A stretch of DNA of 64,000 nt from Periplaneta americana (taxonomy: Eukaryota; Arthropoda; Insecta; Blattodea; Blattidae): NCBI RefSeq assembly GCF_040183065.1, contig NW_027185566.1, positions 124,001-188,000 on the forward strand. The letters are read 5' to 3'. Numbering within the stretch: the first letter of the stretch is position 1; every line of letters begins with the position of its first letter. Shown here in pieces: positions 17,134 through 26,126 of this stretch. The notes below the pieces were generated by a model that saw only the letters and a list, made by a program, of their open reading frames with translations, was not told the DNA's origin and made no database searches. Made by a program: the position numbers and the translations under genes.

Positions 17134-17493
17134 ATGGCTCGACCTTTTCAGAGAATAGATAGACTCAAGAGCCTTTTTGAAAGAGAGCTTTCGTCTATCT
17201 TTCAATTATCTATTCAAGATCCCTTATTAGAGGGCGAGAGTGTACAGATTGTTAGTATCCATCTCTCCAAGGATCTTTCTTCGGCTCGAATTTTTATTTC
17301 TGTTTTAAATAAGGATAAGGAAATCCCTATTATTAATCTTTTTCAATCTAAATCCTCTTGGATACAAGGGCAGTTAGGTAGGAAGATGCATCTCAAAAAA
17401 ATTCCTAAATTTTATTTTATTCAAGACGATAGTATTGCAAAAACGAGCTATATTAACGCTTTACTGGATAAAGTAAAAAATGACCAACCATAG
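17134..17493 (+). CDS. rbfA: Ribosome-binding factor A
   Basis: A 119-aa RbfA: N-terminal RIDRLKSLFERELSSIFQL, then VSIHLSKDLSSARIFISVL and LGRKMHLKKIPKFYFIQDDS. It binds the 30S subunit during 16S rRNA maturation. The C-terminus overlaps the xer gene by 14 bases. GGTGGAGG sits just before the ATG. Confidence 0.93.
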   Translation: MARPFQRIDRLKSLFERELSSIFQLSIQDPLLEGESVQIVSIHLSKDLSSARIFISVLNKDKEIPIINLFQSKSSWIQGQLGRKMHLKKIPKFYFIQDDSIAKTSYINALLDKVKNDQP

Positions 17494-18442
17494 TAATAGT
17501 TTTCCAAATCCAAATGAATCAGCTTTCCAACCTCTTTTGGAAGCGTTTGTGTACTATCTTGAATTTACACGAGGTTTTTCAAAAAATACTGTTTTGGCTT
17601 ACAAGAGCGACTTAAGTATATACTTTCACTTTTTGGAGGGTCAAGCAGTAAAATATTCTAGTCTAGATGATTTTAATCTCTATCAATTTCTCAATTTTTT
17701 AGAATCTGTTTCAAATAATATAAAAACGAGAAGACGTTATTTTGCCAGTATTAAACATTTTTTTAGTTATTTGGAAGAATATCAATCCTATCAAAGCCAA
17801 GAGGTTGTTTTTTCGGAAATTAAATCTCCAAAATTAACACTACACCAACCGAGTGTGCTAGAGTATAAAGAATTAGAACAATTAATGATGGCTGTGGACT
17901 GTAGCAAACCTGATGGCTATCGAGATATAGCCATGATAGAGATCATGTATTCTTGTGGTCTGCGTGTATCGGAAGTAATCTCTCTATTGATAGAGGATAT
18001 TGATTTTGAAGACTCTTGGATTAAGATTACAGGAAAAGGAAACAAACAGAGAATTGTACCGATAGGAGCTAATGCGAAATACCGCCTAGAACAGTACTTT
18101 GCGCATGGGTATCCTATTTTTTCTGCCAAAATGAGAGGGCAAAAACTCAGACAACCTTGTTTTCTTACTAAACTAGGTAAACCTTTTAGTCGCATTAGTG
18201 TGTGGAAAATGATTAAAAAGTATGCAAAACAGGCTTGTATTCAAACAAATGTTTATCCACACACGCTCAGACATACCTTTGCGACTCATTTACTGTTTAA
18301 TGGAGCTGATCTCAGAGTAATTCAAGTTTTACTAGGACACAGTAATATCTCCACTACTCAGGTATATACGCATCTAAAAAAAGAAGAACTAGCAGAAGTG
18401 ATAGAGCTTCATCATCCTCTTAGACATTTTTCATCTGATTAA
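17480..18442 (+). CDS. Tyrosine recombinase XerC/XerD
   Basis: A 320-aa site-specific recombinase. The N-terminal SAM-like domain has FTRGFSKNTVLAYKSDL. The catalytic domain shows all expected residues: Arg in SCGLRVSEV (near 161), Lys in GKGNKQR, the HTLRHTFATH box, and His and Tyr in LGHSNISTTQVYTH. Length and motifs fit the housekeeping dimer-resolving Xer enzyme acting at dif rather than a phage or integron integrase. XerC versus XerD cannot be decided here. It overlaps rbfA, so it is part of that operon. Confidence 0.92.
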   Translation: MTNHSNSFPNPNESAFQPLLEAFVYYLEFTRGFSKNTVLAYKSDLSIYFHFLEGQAVKYSSLDDFNLYQFLNFLESVSNNIKTRRRYFASIKHFFSYLEEYQSYQSQEVVFSEIKSPKLTLHQPSVLEYKELEQLMMAVDCSKPDGYRDIAMIEIMYSCGLRVSEVISLLIEDIDFEDSWIKITGKGNKQRIVPIGANAKYRLEQYFAHGYPIFSAKMRGQKLRQPCFLTKLGKPFSRISVWKMIKKYAKQACIQTNVYPHTLRHTFATHLLFNGADLRVIQVLLGHSNISTTQVYTHLKKEELAEVIELHHPLRHFSSD

Positions 18443-18455
18443 AATTTTTAAGAGA

Positions 18456-18625
18456 ATTGTTTAAATTCTTCTTTCAAAAAATGATATTTTGAGTTATAAT
18501 AAACTTGGAGGTGTATTCTGTATTAGTAAACGATCTTTATCATTTTTATACGGTAAATAAGAGTTTCGTTATTCTTTCTTTTTAGAATGAGATTGTCTAA
18601 TTTTTTACTTAAAAATTTAAACAAT
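18456..18625. repeat. 12-base inverted repeats flanking a promoter region
   Basis: ATTGTTTAAATT at 18456-18467 is the exact reverse complement of AATTTAAACAAT at 18614-18625. The 146 bases between hold a possible promoter and no gene. This may be a binding-site pair or chance in AT-rich DNA. Confidence 0.4.
18472..18500 (+). promoter_or_regulatory. Possible sigma70-type promoter for the acidic-protein/OmpA operon
   Basis: A perfect TATAAT at 18495-18500 has TTTCAA 17 bases upstream. It would give a leader of about 175 bases before the gene at 18683. The -35 match is poor. Confidence 0.35.
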
Positions 18626-18682
18626 CCGCTCAGGGTTTCCGACAATCAGTACAACAGAAATAATATATAAGGCTTAGTTGGC

Positions 18683-20251
18683 ATGAGTCCATTCAGTTTT
18701 GGAAAAAATTTTTTAGAAGAACAGTTCCTAGTCATTGACAATTTAGAAAGTAGGATTATTAAACAAGAGATCACTCTAGAAGAGTTGGTACGCTATCTAG
18801 AAGTTTTGATTAAAAATACCAAAAATAAAGATGTGCTTCAAGCTGTTTTAGAGAAAATAAATGAACTCCACTTAAGTAAAGAGGCTCAAAAACATATCCA
18901 ACAAATTTTGCACCAGCTACATCAGTCTAATATTATTGGTCAAATTGAACATTCTCTCAACTATGGGGTCTCTATGCCACAAGTTCAGCAATATCCATCT
19001 CATAGTGTATTCCAAGAGTCTGGATTGATTAAAACAGCAGATCCTACAATTCAAGTCTATGATGAATGGACAGATACTGACACTTCCTATGATACGGGAG
19101 AATGGTATGAAGGGATTTCTTTTACTACTAATCTCAAAAGAAAAACTAATAACGGTAGTGAAATGATCCGGTTGGCAGAAGATATACAAGAACAGACAAC
19201 AGAACAGTATGACCGCCCTATACTTCCTTCTTATGAAGGTGTTGACATTGTTGTTGCCGATGCTAGTATTGCTAATAGTTTGCAGATTCCTAAATTTGAA
19301 GTAAATGAGAATTTAGCGGAAGATACTTACCCTTATAATTATGTTGAAACTATTATTCAGAAAGTTAATGCAGTTTTAGAAAAGACGGAACTTGGAGAAG
19401 ATTTTACGGAGTTGGGTGAAATTGTGGAAAATAAAGAGGAAGAACAAGTCCATCATCATAATGAGGATAAGTTGGGCAATGAAGTCAATTTGACTCAAGA
19501 AGAGTTGACGGAGCTTCTTACTCCAGTGGAAGATGAAGATATGAAAGCTTATGATATTAGAGATGAAATGGATTTGGAGGGAGAACTGGATCCTAATGAG
19601 ACCACTTTAAAGGATTTTGAAGATATTAAAAATTTTAACACTCCACCTGCTTTGGGGAAAAAGTTTCAAAAAGAGTACAAAAATCAAAATATATTGGATG
19701 ATGAAGAAATAGAAGCTTTAAAAGAACAAGAATTGCTGGAAATCTCAGGCGACGATACAAAGTCCCATGAAGAAAATCAAATTAATATTGCCGAGATAAT
19801 TGTTGAAGAAGAATCATCCCATACAGAGAATTTGAATTCAGATGAGCCTCTAAATACTGAAAAAGATGAGAATAAAGAAGTAGATTCTTTTCAAGATACC
19901 GATTCCTCGAAAATATTGGAGGACATAGAGGGAAATAGCTATGAAACTCTTGATTCAAGAAGCATAGTAAAACCAGCTGAGTCCATTCAAAATAGTAGTG
20001 CAGATGTAGAAGAAGAATCTAGTGCTTTATTTTTGAAAAAACAGAACGAAGATGTTGTAGACGGCTCTTTTCAAGAAAGTGATTTGGAAGATCACTCTTT
20101 GGTACTGGGTGAGGAAGAAGAGCAAGAGGATACGGAGGTCGTTCCTGAACAAAATCTATCTACTCAACACTGGTGGATTGATTATCCTGTTCTAGAATAT
20201 CCAGAAACGGAAGATTTTGGAACGTTTATTTTATATCGTGATTTGGGTTAG
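18683..20251 (+). CDS. Large acidic protein of unknown function
   Basis: A 522-aa protein with no signal peptide or membrane helix. Residues about 1-100 are helical (ITLEELVRYLEVLIKNT, then LSKEAQKHIQQILHQL). Most of the remainder, about 160-500, is very acidic and low complexity with repeated Glu-Glu-Glu and Asp runs. The last 25 residues are aromatic and look folded (HWWIDYPVLEYPE). I do not recognise the family. It starts a plus-strand run with three OmpA-domain genes, the next beginning two bases after its stop, so it is likely cotranscribed with them. The acidic part may be disordered. Confidence 0.75.
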   Translation: MSPFSFGKNFLEEQFLVIDNLESRIIKQEITLEELVRYLEVLIKNTKNKDVLQAVLEKINELHLSKEAQKHIQQILHQLHQSNIIGQIEHSLNYGVSMPQVQQYPSHSVFQESGLIKTADPTIQVYDEWTDTDTSYDTGEWYEGISFTTNLKRKTNNGSEMIRLAEDIQEQTTEQYDRPILPSYEGVDIVVADASIANSLQIPKFEVNENLAEDTYPYNYVETIIQKVNAVLEKTELGEDFTELGEIVENKEEEQVHHHNEDKLGNEVNLTQEELTELLTPVEDEDMKAYDIRDEMDLEGELDPNETTLKDFEDIKNFNTPPALGKKFQKEYKNQNILDDEEIEALKEQELLEISGDDTKSHEENQINIAEIIVEEESSHTENLNSDEPLNTEKDENKEVDSFQDTDSSKILEDIEGNSYETLDSRSIVKPAESIQNSSADVEEESSALFLKKQNEDVVDGSFQESDLEDHSLVLGEEEEQEDTEVVPEQNLSTQHWWIDYPVLEYPETEDFGTFILYRDLG

Positions 20252-20252
20252 T

Positions 20253-21581
20253 ATGTGGCGTTGGACACTAGTTTTAGTAATGAGCTTATACCCATTTTTT
20301 GCTTATTCTTTTATTTTTCAATTTAATAATACGGATGACAGCAGAAATTATAGAATTTTTAGCGCTTCCTTACAAAATGTGGAACAAAATACAGGAATAC
20401 CTCGTGCTTCTTTCGAACAGGCTTATGAAGCTTTTTTGAGAACTCAAGATGCTGATATAGAACGAAAAACTTTGTCTTTAAAAGGGGAATATCATTACTC
20501 TCAAAGGCTATTTCGGTCTCAAGAAGCATTTAATGCCGTAGACAGAGATAAAGTTTATAAAAGTTTTTTTTCTAGGAATAAAAATGGTAAAATACAGGTT
20601 TTTTCACAGGAGGATTATTATCCGAGTGTTAGAAGTGTGCCAGTGTTTCCTAGTACAGATATAAAAATAGGAGATACTTGGAACGACTTAGGAGTGGAGG
20701 CACAGGATTTTTCTTTACTCCATTATAAACAACCGTTTTTGGTACCATTTTATGCAAAATACCAATATTTGCAAGATATTACTTTATCTCCAGAGGATTT
20801 TGAAAAATGGGTGCAAAAATATAAGCAATATGATTTTGACATAGAAAAAGAACTCTCAAATTTTTTAAAATGGAAACCAAGCTCAAAACAGGGATTAGAG
20901 CTTGCTATTATTCATGTATTTTATACTGTGGATTATTCTGCTCAAGAACATATAGAGCAGACTCGTAATATGGAAAAGCAAAATGGGAATCCAGTACAAG
21001 AGGCAAAAGGCTTTTATCATGGTCTTGTGTTTTGGAATAAATCTCAGCAAGAAGAGGTTTTGGATATAGGAGCTTATGATTTTACCTACTTATGGAAAAA
21101 TAAGGAAGAAAGACGTTGGTCTGGTAAGGAATATGGTATTGTTACTCTTTTGGAAAAAAATAAAGAAGCTATTGAAAAACTAGCCAAAAAAGCTCAAAAT
21201 ATTGATAAATATATGGAAGTTACAAAGCAAGAACAAGGAGTAAAACTGATATTAGGAGATTTACTTTTCCATTTTAATAAAACTTCTTTGAGACCCCAAG
21301 TGATTTTGACATTATCTCAGATTGTGGAACTCCTTAAAGATAATCCCCATGCTGCTATTCATATTACTGGTCATTCTGACGATATAGGAAGTCTCCAAGC
21401 TAAAGAACGTATTGCCGATGGAAGAGCCAAAACAGTGGCAAACTTTTTTATAAAGAGAGGTATAGATTCCTCTCGTATTACTTTTGCAGGAGCTGCTGAT
21501 AGAAAACCACGAGTATCCAATACTAGTGCTGATAATAGAAGAAAAAACAGGAGAGTAGAAATTGATATTATTACGCAATAA
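20253..21581 (+). CDS. OmpA-family protein with N-terminal domain of unknown function
   Basis: A 442-aa exported protein with an N-terminal signal peptide or anchor (TLVLVMSLYPFFAYSF). Residues about 30-320 are an unrecognised domain containing FPSTDIKIGDTWND, which looks like a beta-rich periplasmic module. Residues about 330-443 form the OmpA peptidoglycan-binding domain: DLLFHFNKTSLRP, HITGHSDDIGS and NRRKNRRVEIDI. The reading frame extends upstream, but the ATG at 20253, right after the previous stop, gives a proper signal peptide. It should tie the outer membrane to the wall. It is first of three related neighbours. Confidence 0.85.
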   Translation: MWRWTLVLVMSLYPFFAYSFIFQFNNTDDSRNYRIFSASLQNVEQNTGIPRASFEQAYEAFLRTQDADIERKTLSLKGEYHYSQRLFRSQEAFNAVDRDKVYKSFFSRNKNGKIQVFSQEDYYPSVRSVPVFPSTDIKIGDTWNDLGVEAQDFSLLHYKQPFLVPFYAKYQYLQDITLSPEDFEKWVQKYKQYDFDIEKELSNFLKWKPSSKQGLELAIIHVFYTVDYSAQEHIEQTRNMEKQNGNPVQEAKGFYHGLVFWNKSQQEEVLDIGAYDFTYLWKNKEERRWSGKEYGIVTLLEKNKEAIEKLAKKAQNIDKYMEVTKQEQGVKLILGDLLFHFNKTSLRPQVILTLSQIVELLKDNPHAAIHITGHSDDIGSLQAKERIADGRAKTVANFFIKRGIDSSRITFAGAADRKPRVSNTSADNRRKNRRVEIDIITQ

Positions 21582-21621
21582 TGTCAATATGATAAAACGA
21601 AATCATACCTGGAGGAATAGT

Positions 21622-22173
21622 ATGCGTAAATTTTTAACCATTTTATTTGGAATTGCTTTTTTTGTATCCTGTAGCGGTGCCGTTAAAGAGTCTATAATAG
21701 AACCAGTATTACCACCAGCTGTGGAAGAACAAGTTGTGAGTGAGACTCAAAAAGCGATTGGAGATGAAGTTGAGGTCGAAAAAGAGGATGCCGCCCTTAA
21801 GGTAACTTTGGACGATATTCTTTTTCAGTTTAATAAAACAAATCTGAAGCTAAGAGGAAGAAAAGTTTTAGATAAATTGATCGTTATTATGAAGGAATAT
21901 CCCACAACAGTGGTACATATTACAGGGCACTCCGATAATATTGGACCTAAGAAAGCTAAGGCGAAAATTGCGAGTGGGAGAGCTAAAACAGTGGCAAAAT
22001 ATCTAAAAAAACACGGAATTGCCGCTAAAAGAATAACTTATAAGGGTTTATCTGATAAAAAGCCGAGATTCCCCAATAATTCAAGGTTACATCGTCAAAA
22101 AAACCGCCGTGTAGAGATGAGATTAGAAGTGAAAAAAGACACAGCGATAAAAGATAAAAATATAAAGCTGTAA
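21622..22173 (+). CDS. OmpA-domain lipoprotein (Pal-like)
   Basis: A 183-aa lipoprotein with lipobox FVSC (Cys 15), a short acidic linker, and an OmpA domain from about residue 62: DILFQFNKTNLKLRG, HITGHSDNIGPKKAK, GRAKTVAKYLKKHGI and QKNRRVEMRL. Size and layout are those of Pal. The ATG at 21622 is chosen because GGAGGA stands five bases before it; an upstream in-frame extension lacks a signal. The C-terminus is Lys/Asp rich. It lies 40 bases after the previous OmpA gene and is closely similar to it and the next in the OmpA part. Confidence 0.9.
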   Translation: MRKFLTILFGIAFFVSCSGAVKESIIEPVLPPAVEEQVVSETQKAIGDEVEVEKEDAALKVTLDDILFQFNKTNLKLRGRKVLDKLIVIMKEYPTTVVHITGHSDNIGPKKAKAKIASGRAKTVAKYLKKHGIAAKRITYKGLSDKKPRFPNNSRLHRQKNRRVEMRLEVKKDTAIKDKNIKL

Positions 22174-22253
22174 AAAGATTTGGTTATAGTGGGAGAAGAT
22201 ATTATTATTTCTGAATGGGGTAGTTTAGTTAAGAGGAAGAGAAGAGGATTTTT

Positions 22254-24095
22254 ATGAAGAAGTTATGGATTAACATTCTGTTAGTTTTGTTTGCCGTTTC
22301 TTGTGGGCAAACAGTTAAAGATGAACCCAAGAGTGATTTATTTACAGAGCTAAGAAAGCTCAATACAGTAGCAGAAGCTCAGTTAAGCCCAAAAGATAAA
22401 GAAAGACATACCTCTCACAAAGCCGATTTGAATCAGGAATTACAAGATTTTCTAAAACAACAAGAAAATATTACAGATTTTCCTAGTATAGAAGACAGAA
22501 AACAAGAGCTTGCTAGTGAGATTATAGGATTGAACCAGCAAGACGAGTCAGCCCTAGAACCACAGGCATTGGAAGATTTAAGACAACAAAGAACCTCACA
22601 TATTAACGATTTACAGGCTTTACTAGAGAAAGGAGGGCTGTTTCAGGAGATAAAAAATTTAAATAAGGTAGATGAGCAAAATTTATCGCCAGAAGATAAA
22701 GTTACACACAATTCTTATAAAAGTGAACTCAATAGTCGTTTAACGGATCTTTTAGGGCGTGAGGAAAATAAAAGTTCTAATCCAGAAGTAGAAAATAGAA
22801 AACAAGGAGTTCTTAAAGAGCTGTCCAATTTGAATACAGAAGATGAATCTAAACTAACTCCATCAGAATTGATAGCATTGCGAGAGCAGCGAGAGGCACT
22901 GTTGAATGAGTTATTGGGACTTCTAGATGGAAGTATTGTGCCAGAACCAGAAAAATTGGAGGAGTTGGCACCACTAGAAGATACGACTTCAGAAACACAA
23001 GCTCAAGCGACTACTCCTCCTGCTGAACAAGTAGCAGCACCTGTGGTAGAAGCACCAAAAGAAGAAACTACAGTAGCGGTAGAAAAAGAGCCGCGAGGAG
23101 AGTTATTTGAGGAGCTTCTTAAACTGAATACTGTGGAGGAAGCGGGGTTGACTCCAGAAGTAAAAGTAGAACATCAAACGCTCAAAACGGATTTGAACAA
23201 AGAGCTGACAGAAACTTTGGGCAAAGAAGAAAACCGTTTTTCTGATCCTCAAGAGGAACAAGAAAAAAATGACCTACAAGATGAGCTTATTAACTTAAAT
23301 AACACCGATGAATCTAGTTTGAATCCAGAACAGCTACAACAGCTACGAGATCGTCGGCAAAAAATAGTAGAGCGACTACAGGAATTACTGCAAAATGCAC
23401 AACGGTATCCAGCTGCTGATTATGGTATTACTTCAAAAAAAGCAGCAGGAATTGATGTAAAACAAGAAAAAGATGGAAATTTTGACGTTGTGTTCACAGA
23501 CTTACTTTTTGCTTTTAATAAAACAGACTTGAGACCAGCAGTAAGAAAAACTCTAGCAAAAATAGCCAAACTTTTAAAGGAAAATCCTAGTGCTACAGCC
23601 ACTATAGGTGGGCACTCCGATAATATTGGTCCGAAGTGGGCAAAAAGAAAAATAGCTAATGGTCGGGCTCGTAATGCAAAACAGTACCTTATTAATCAAG
23701 GGGTAGAGGGCGAAAGACTCTCAGCACAGGGATATAGCGATAGTAAACCTCTTGCCAAACCTTTTACTAGTGCCAATAGAAGAAAAAACCGTCGTGTAGA
23801 AGTTCACATCAAAATGGAAAAAAGTGTCGACTCACAAGACGAACAAACTGAAGAAGGCACTGAAAATGTAGATACTACAACCGATGATGCTGTGCTGGGT
23901 ACAGTGGATTCCGTAGAATCTAACGCTAATACTGATAGTATTGGTACTGGTACAGAAGAAATATCCGATGTTTCTACCACAGATGATAGTGTAGTAAGTT
24001 CAGCAGATAACACTACTGAAAATAGTATGGAAACAACCATTGATACACAGGCAGATTTAGCCCCAACAGAAACACCAGGTTTAACTAATAACTAA
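22254..24095 (+). CDS. OmpA-domain lipoprotein with three internal repeats and an acidic tail
   Basis: A 613-aa lipoprotein (lipobox FAVSC, Cys 17). About 95-residue units start near residues 29, 129 and 284. Each contains an LN-V-E/D-E-L-P-K helix pair, a QEN or EEN turn and a second half with L--LN--DES-L-P--L--LR--R. Units 2 and 3 are separated by a Pro/Glu/Ala linker. An OmpA domain follows at about 418-524 (DLLFAFNKTDLRP, GGHSDNIGPKWAK, NRRKNRRVEVHI), then an 85-residue Thr/Ser/Asp tail beyond the domain, which is unusual for OmpA. AGAGGA precedes the ATG. The repeats are probably a coiled or helical spacer reaching from membrane to wall (inference). Confidence 0.85.
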   Translation: MKKLWINILLVLFAVSCGQTVKDEPKSDLFTELRKLNTVAEAQLSPKDKERHTSHKADLNQELQDFLKQQENITDFPSIEDRKQELASEIIGLNQQDESALEPQALEDLRQQRTSHINDLQALLEKGGLFQEIKNLNKVDEQNLSPEDKVTHNSYKSELNSRLTDLLGREENKSSNPEVENRKQGVLKELSNLNTEDESKLTPSELIALREQREALLNELLGLLDGSIVPEPEKLEELAPLEDTTSETQAQATTPPAEQVAAPVVEAPKEETTVAVEKEPRGELFEELLKLNTVEEAGLTPEVKVEHQTLKTDLNKELTETLGKEENRFSDPQEEQEKNDLQDELINLNNTDESSLNPEQLQQLRDRRQKIVERLQELLQNAQRYPAADYGITSKKAAGIDVKQEKDGNFDVVFTDLLFAFNKTDLRPAVRKTLAKIAKLLKENPSATATIGGHSDNIGPKWAKRKIANGRARNAKQYLINQGVEGERLSAQGYSDSKPLAKPFTSANRRKNRRVEVHIKMEKSVDSQDEQTEEGTENVDTTTDDAVLGTVDSVESNANTDSIGTGTEEISDVSTTDDSVVSSADNTTENSMETTIDTQADLAPTETPGLTNN

Positions 24096-24104
24096 GGTTA
24101 ACTA

Positions 24105-26126
24105 ATGATGTCTATATTAGAAGATATTAAAGAAGAACTCAATATTCCACAGCAAGAAGCAGTTACTCAAATAGATAAGCCGCTTCTTGTTCTATCTGGA
24201 GCAGGTACGGGAAAAACGAGAACAATTTCTTATAAAATTGCCTATCTCGTTTTGGAAAAACAAGTTGATTTAAATCGCATTTTGGCTCTTACTTTTACAA
24301 ATAAAGCAGCCAAAGAGATGAGAACTAGGACTCTAGAGCTTTTGAGACGCTATATGGATATTAGTGAAAAATCAGAAAAACAGTCTTATATTGGAACATT
24401 CCATGCTAATTGTATAAAAATCTTACGGTGGCATGGTAAAATTTTGGGTTACACTTCACAGTTTTCTATTATTGATGATGATGACCAACTAGGAATTATC
24501 AAAAGAATTGTTAAAGAAAATTTGTTAAAGTATGTTAATAAACCAACTGATGTTCGAAAATCTCTCAGTCGTTTAAAAAATGATTTTTTAACTCCTCAAG
24601 AAGTTTTTACCTTAGCGGAAAAAACGAATAATCTTTTTTTAAAAGATGTTGCATTTGTATATGAAAAATATCAAGAAGAACTGTTACGGGCGAATGCAAT
24701 GGATTTTGATGATATCCAGCTCAATGTAATTCATTTGTTTCATAAAGACAGAGAAGTACAGCATTTTTGGCAAAATCAGTTCCAAGCTATTTTAGTGGAT
24801 GAATTTCAGGATACCAATAAAGTTCAATTTTTATTGCTAAAAATGTTGATGGGAGATAAGGGGAAAAATATAACTTTTGTAGGGGATGATGATCAGTCTA
24901 TTTATAGTTTTAGAGGTGCTCATATCGGAAATATTTTGAATCTTTCTCAGGATTTTCCAGATTTGGAGATTCTTCGATTAGAAGAAAATTATAGAAGTAC
25001 AGCACCAATTCTGAATTTGGCAAATCATACTATTGCGTATAATGATAACCGCCTGGGGAAAAAACTTTTCGCACACAATCAAGAACAAAAAGAACTTCCG
25101 ACTTTGTATATTGCCCAGACAGACGAACAAGAAGCACAATTTTGTATTGATACTATATTGAAAATTAGGCAACCTGATCAAACAGCGGCTATTATCTATA
25201 GAACTAATAATCAATCCAAAATATTCGAGCGAGAATTGGTGCGACAAGGGATTCCTTATACTCTCCTGGGAGGTAGAAAATTCTACGAGAAAAAAGAAGT
25301 CAAAGATATTTTGGCCTATTTTAGAATTTTATCCAACCCTCAAGATAATCTAGCTATTTTGAGGATTATTAATATCCCTTCTCGGGGAGTAGGAGATACG
25401 TCCAAAGAAAAGTTACTCAACTATGCGAGAGAAAACAATAAGACGCTTTATAGTGTTTTAGAAAGTCCACCAAAAGAAATTAGACTAACTCAATATGCCC
25501 AAGAACAGATTAAACAATGGTTATTAGTTTTAAAAGACCTCAAGCAAACGTTGCTGAAAACCCCTCAAGATATTTTGAAAATTCTTATAGAGTCAATTGA
25601 ATATAAAAATTATTTAGTAGAGTATGACAAAGATGTTGCTAAAACAGAAGATCGTTTTTTTAGTTTGGCAGAATTAGATAGAGCTTACCGTAAATATCTG
25701 GATATGGGGGGAACATTTGAAGCTTTTGTAGAAAGTGTTGCTCTGATGGATAGTTCTGACACTCATGAAGGGAATTCTATTCAGGAGGAAAATTCTCCAG
25801 GTATTATTCTAACGAGTGTACACGGATGTAAAGGATTGGAATTTGATTATGTTTTTGTTGTTGGGTTGGTAGAGGAAATTTTCCCTCATTATTTGAGCAT
25901 TGAAACAAAAGAACAGCTTGAAGAAGAAAGACGATTATTTTATGTTGCTGTAACACGGGCAAAAAAAGGACTTTTTCTCATAAGCCCAGCAAGAATGTAT
26001 GTTCGTGGGCAACATGAGTTTTTTTACCAGTCTCGTTTTATTCAAGAGATTCCCGAAGCTTTAATGCAAATCAGTCGCGATAGCTTGAGCAGGATTAAAG
26101 AAAAATGGTACAAAGACTTACTTTAA
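24105..26126 (+). CDS. UvrD/PcrA/Rep-type ATP-dependent DNA helicase
   Basis: A 673-aa superfamily 1A helicase. Motif I is GAGTGKTRT near residue 32, then LTFTNKAAKEM (Ia), VDEFQDTNKVQ (II), GDDDQSIYSFRGA (III), LEENYRSTAPI (IV), SVHGCKGLEFDYVF (V) and VAVTRAKKGLF (VI). It starts with QQEAV, the Q motif. The C-terminal tail after motif VI is short compared with Bacillus PcrA. It unwinds DNA in repair or replication restart. It follows the OmpA genes by ten bases but is probably functionally unrelated. Its end overlaps the convergent phosphohexomutase gene by four bases. Confidence 0.94.
   Translation: MMSILEDIKEELNIPQQEAVTQIDKPLLVLSGAGTGKTRTISYKIAYLVLEKQVDLNRILALTFTNKAAKEMRTRTLELLRRYMDISEKSEKQSYIGTFHANCIKILRWHGKILGYTSQFSIIDDDDQLGIIKRIVKENLLKYVNKPTDVRKSLSRLKNDFLTPQEVFTLAEKTNNLFLKDVAFVYEKYQEELLRANAMDFDDIQLNVIHLFHKDREVQHFWQNQFQAILVDEFQDTNKVQFLLLKMLMGDKGKNITFVGDDDQSIYSFRGAHIGNILNLSQDFPDLEILRLEENYRSTAPILNLANHTIAYNDNRLGKKLFAHNQEQKELPTLYIAQTDEQEAQFCIDTILKIRQPDQTAAIIYRTNNQSKIFERELVRQGIPYTLLGGRKFYEKKEVKDILAYFRILSNPQDNLAILRIINIPSRGVGDTSKEKLLNYARENNKTLYSVLESPPKEIRLTQYAQEQIKQWLLVLKDLKQTLLKTPQDILKILIESIEYKNYLVEYDKDVAKTEDRFFSLAELDRAYRKYLDMGGTFEAFVESVALMDSSDTHEGNSIQEENSPGIILTSVHGCKGLEFDYVFVVGLVEEIFPHYLSIETKEQLEEERRLFYVAVTRAKKGLFLISPARMYVRGQHEFFYQSRFIQEIPEALMQISRDSLSRIKEKWYKDLL

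Noticed and set aside
17480-18442. Xer gene as part of an integron or mobile element
   Set aside because: Motifs and position in a ribosome-biogenesis operon fit the housekeeping recombinase; no att-like repeats seen nearby.
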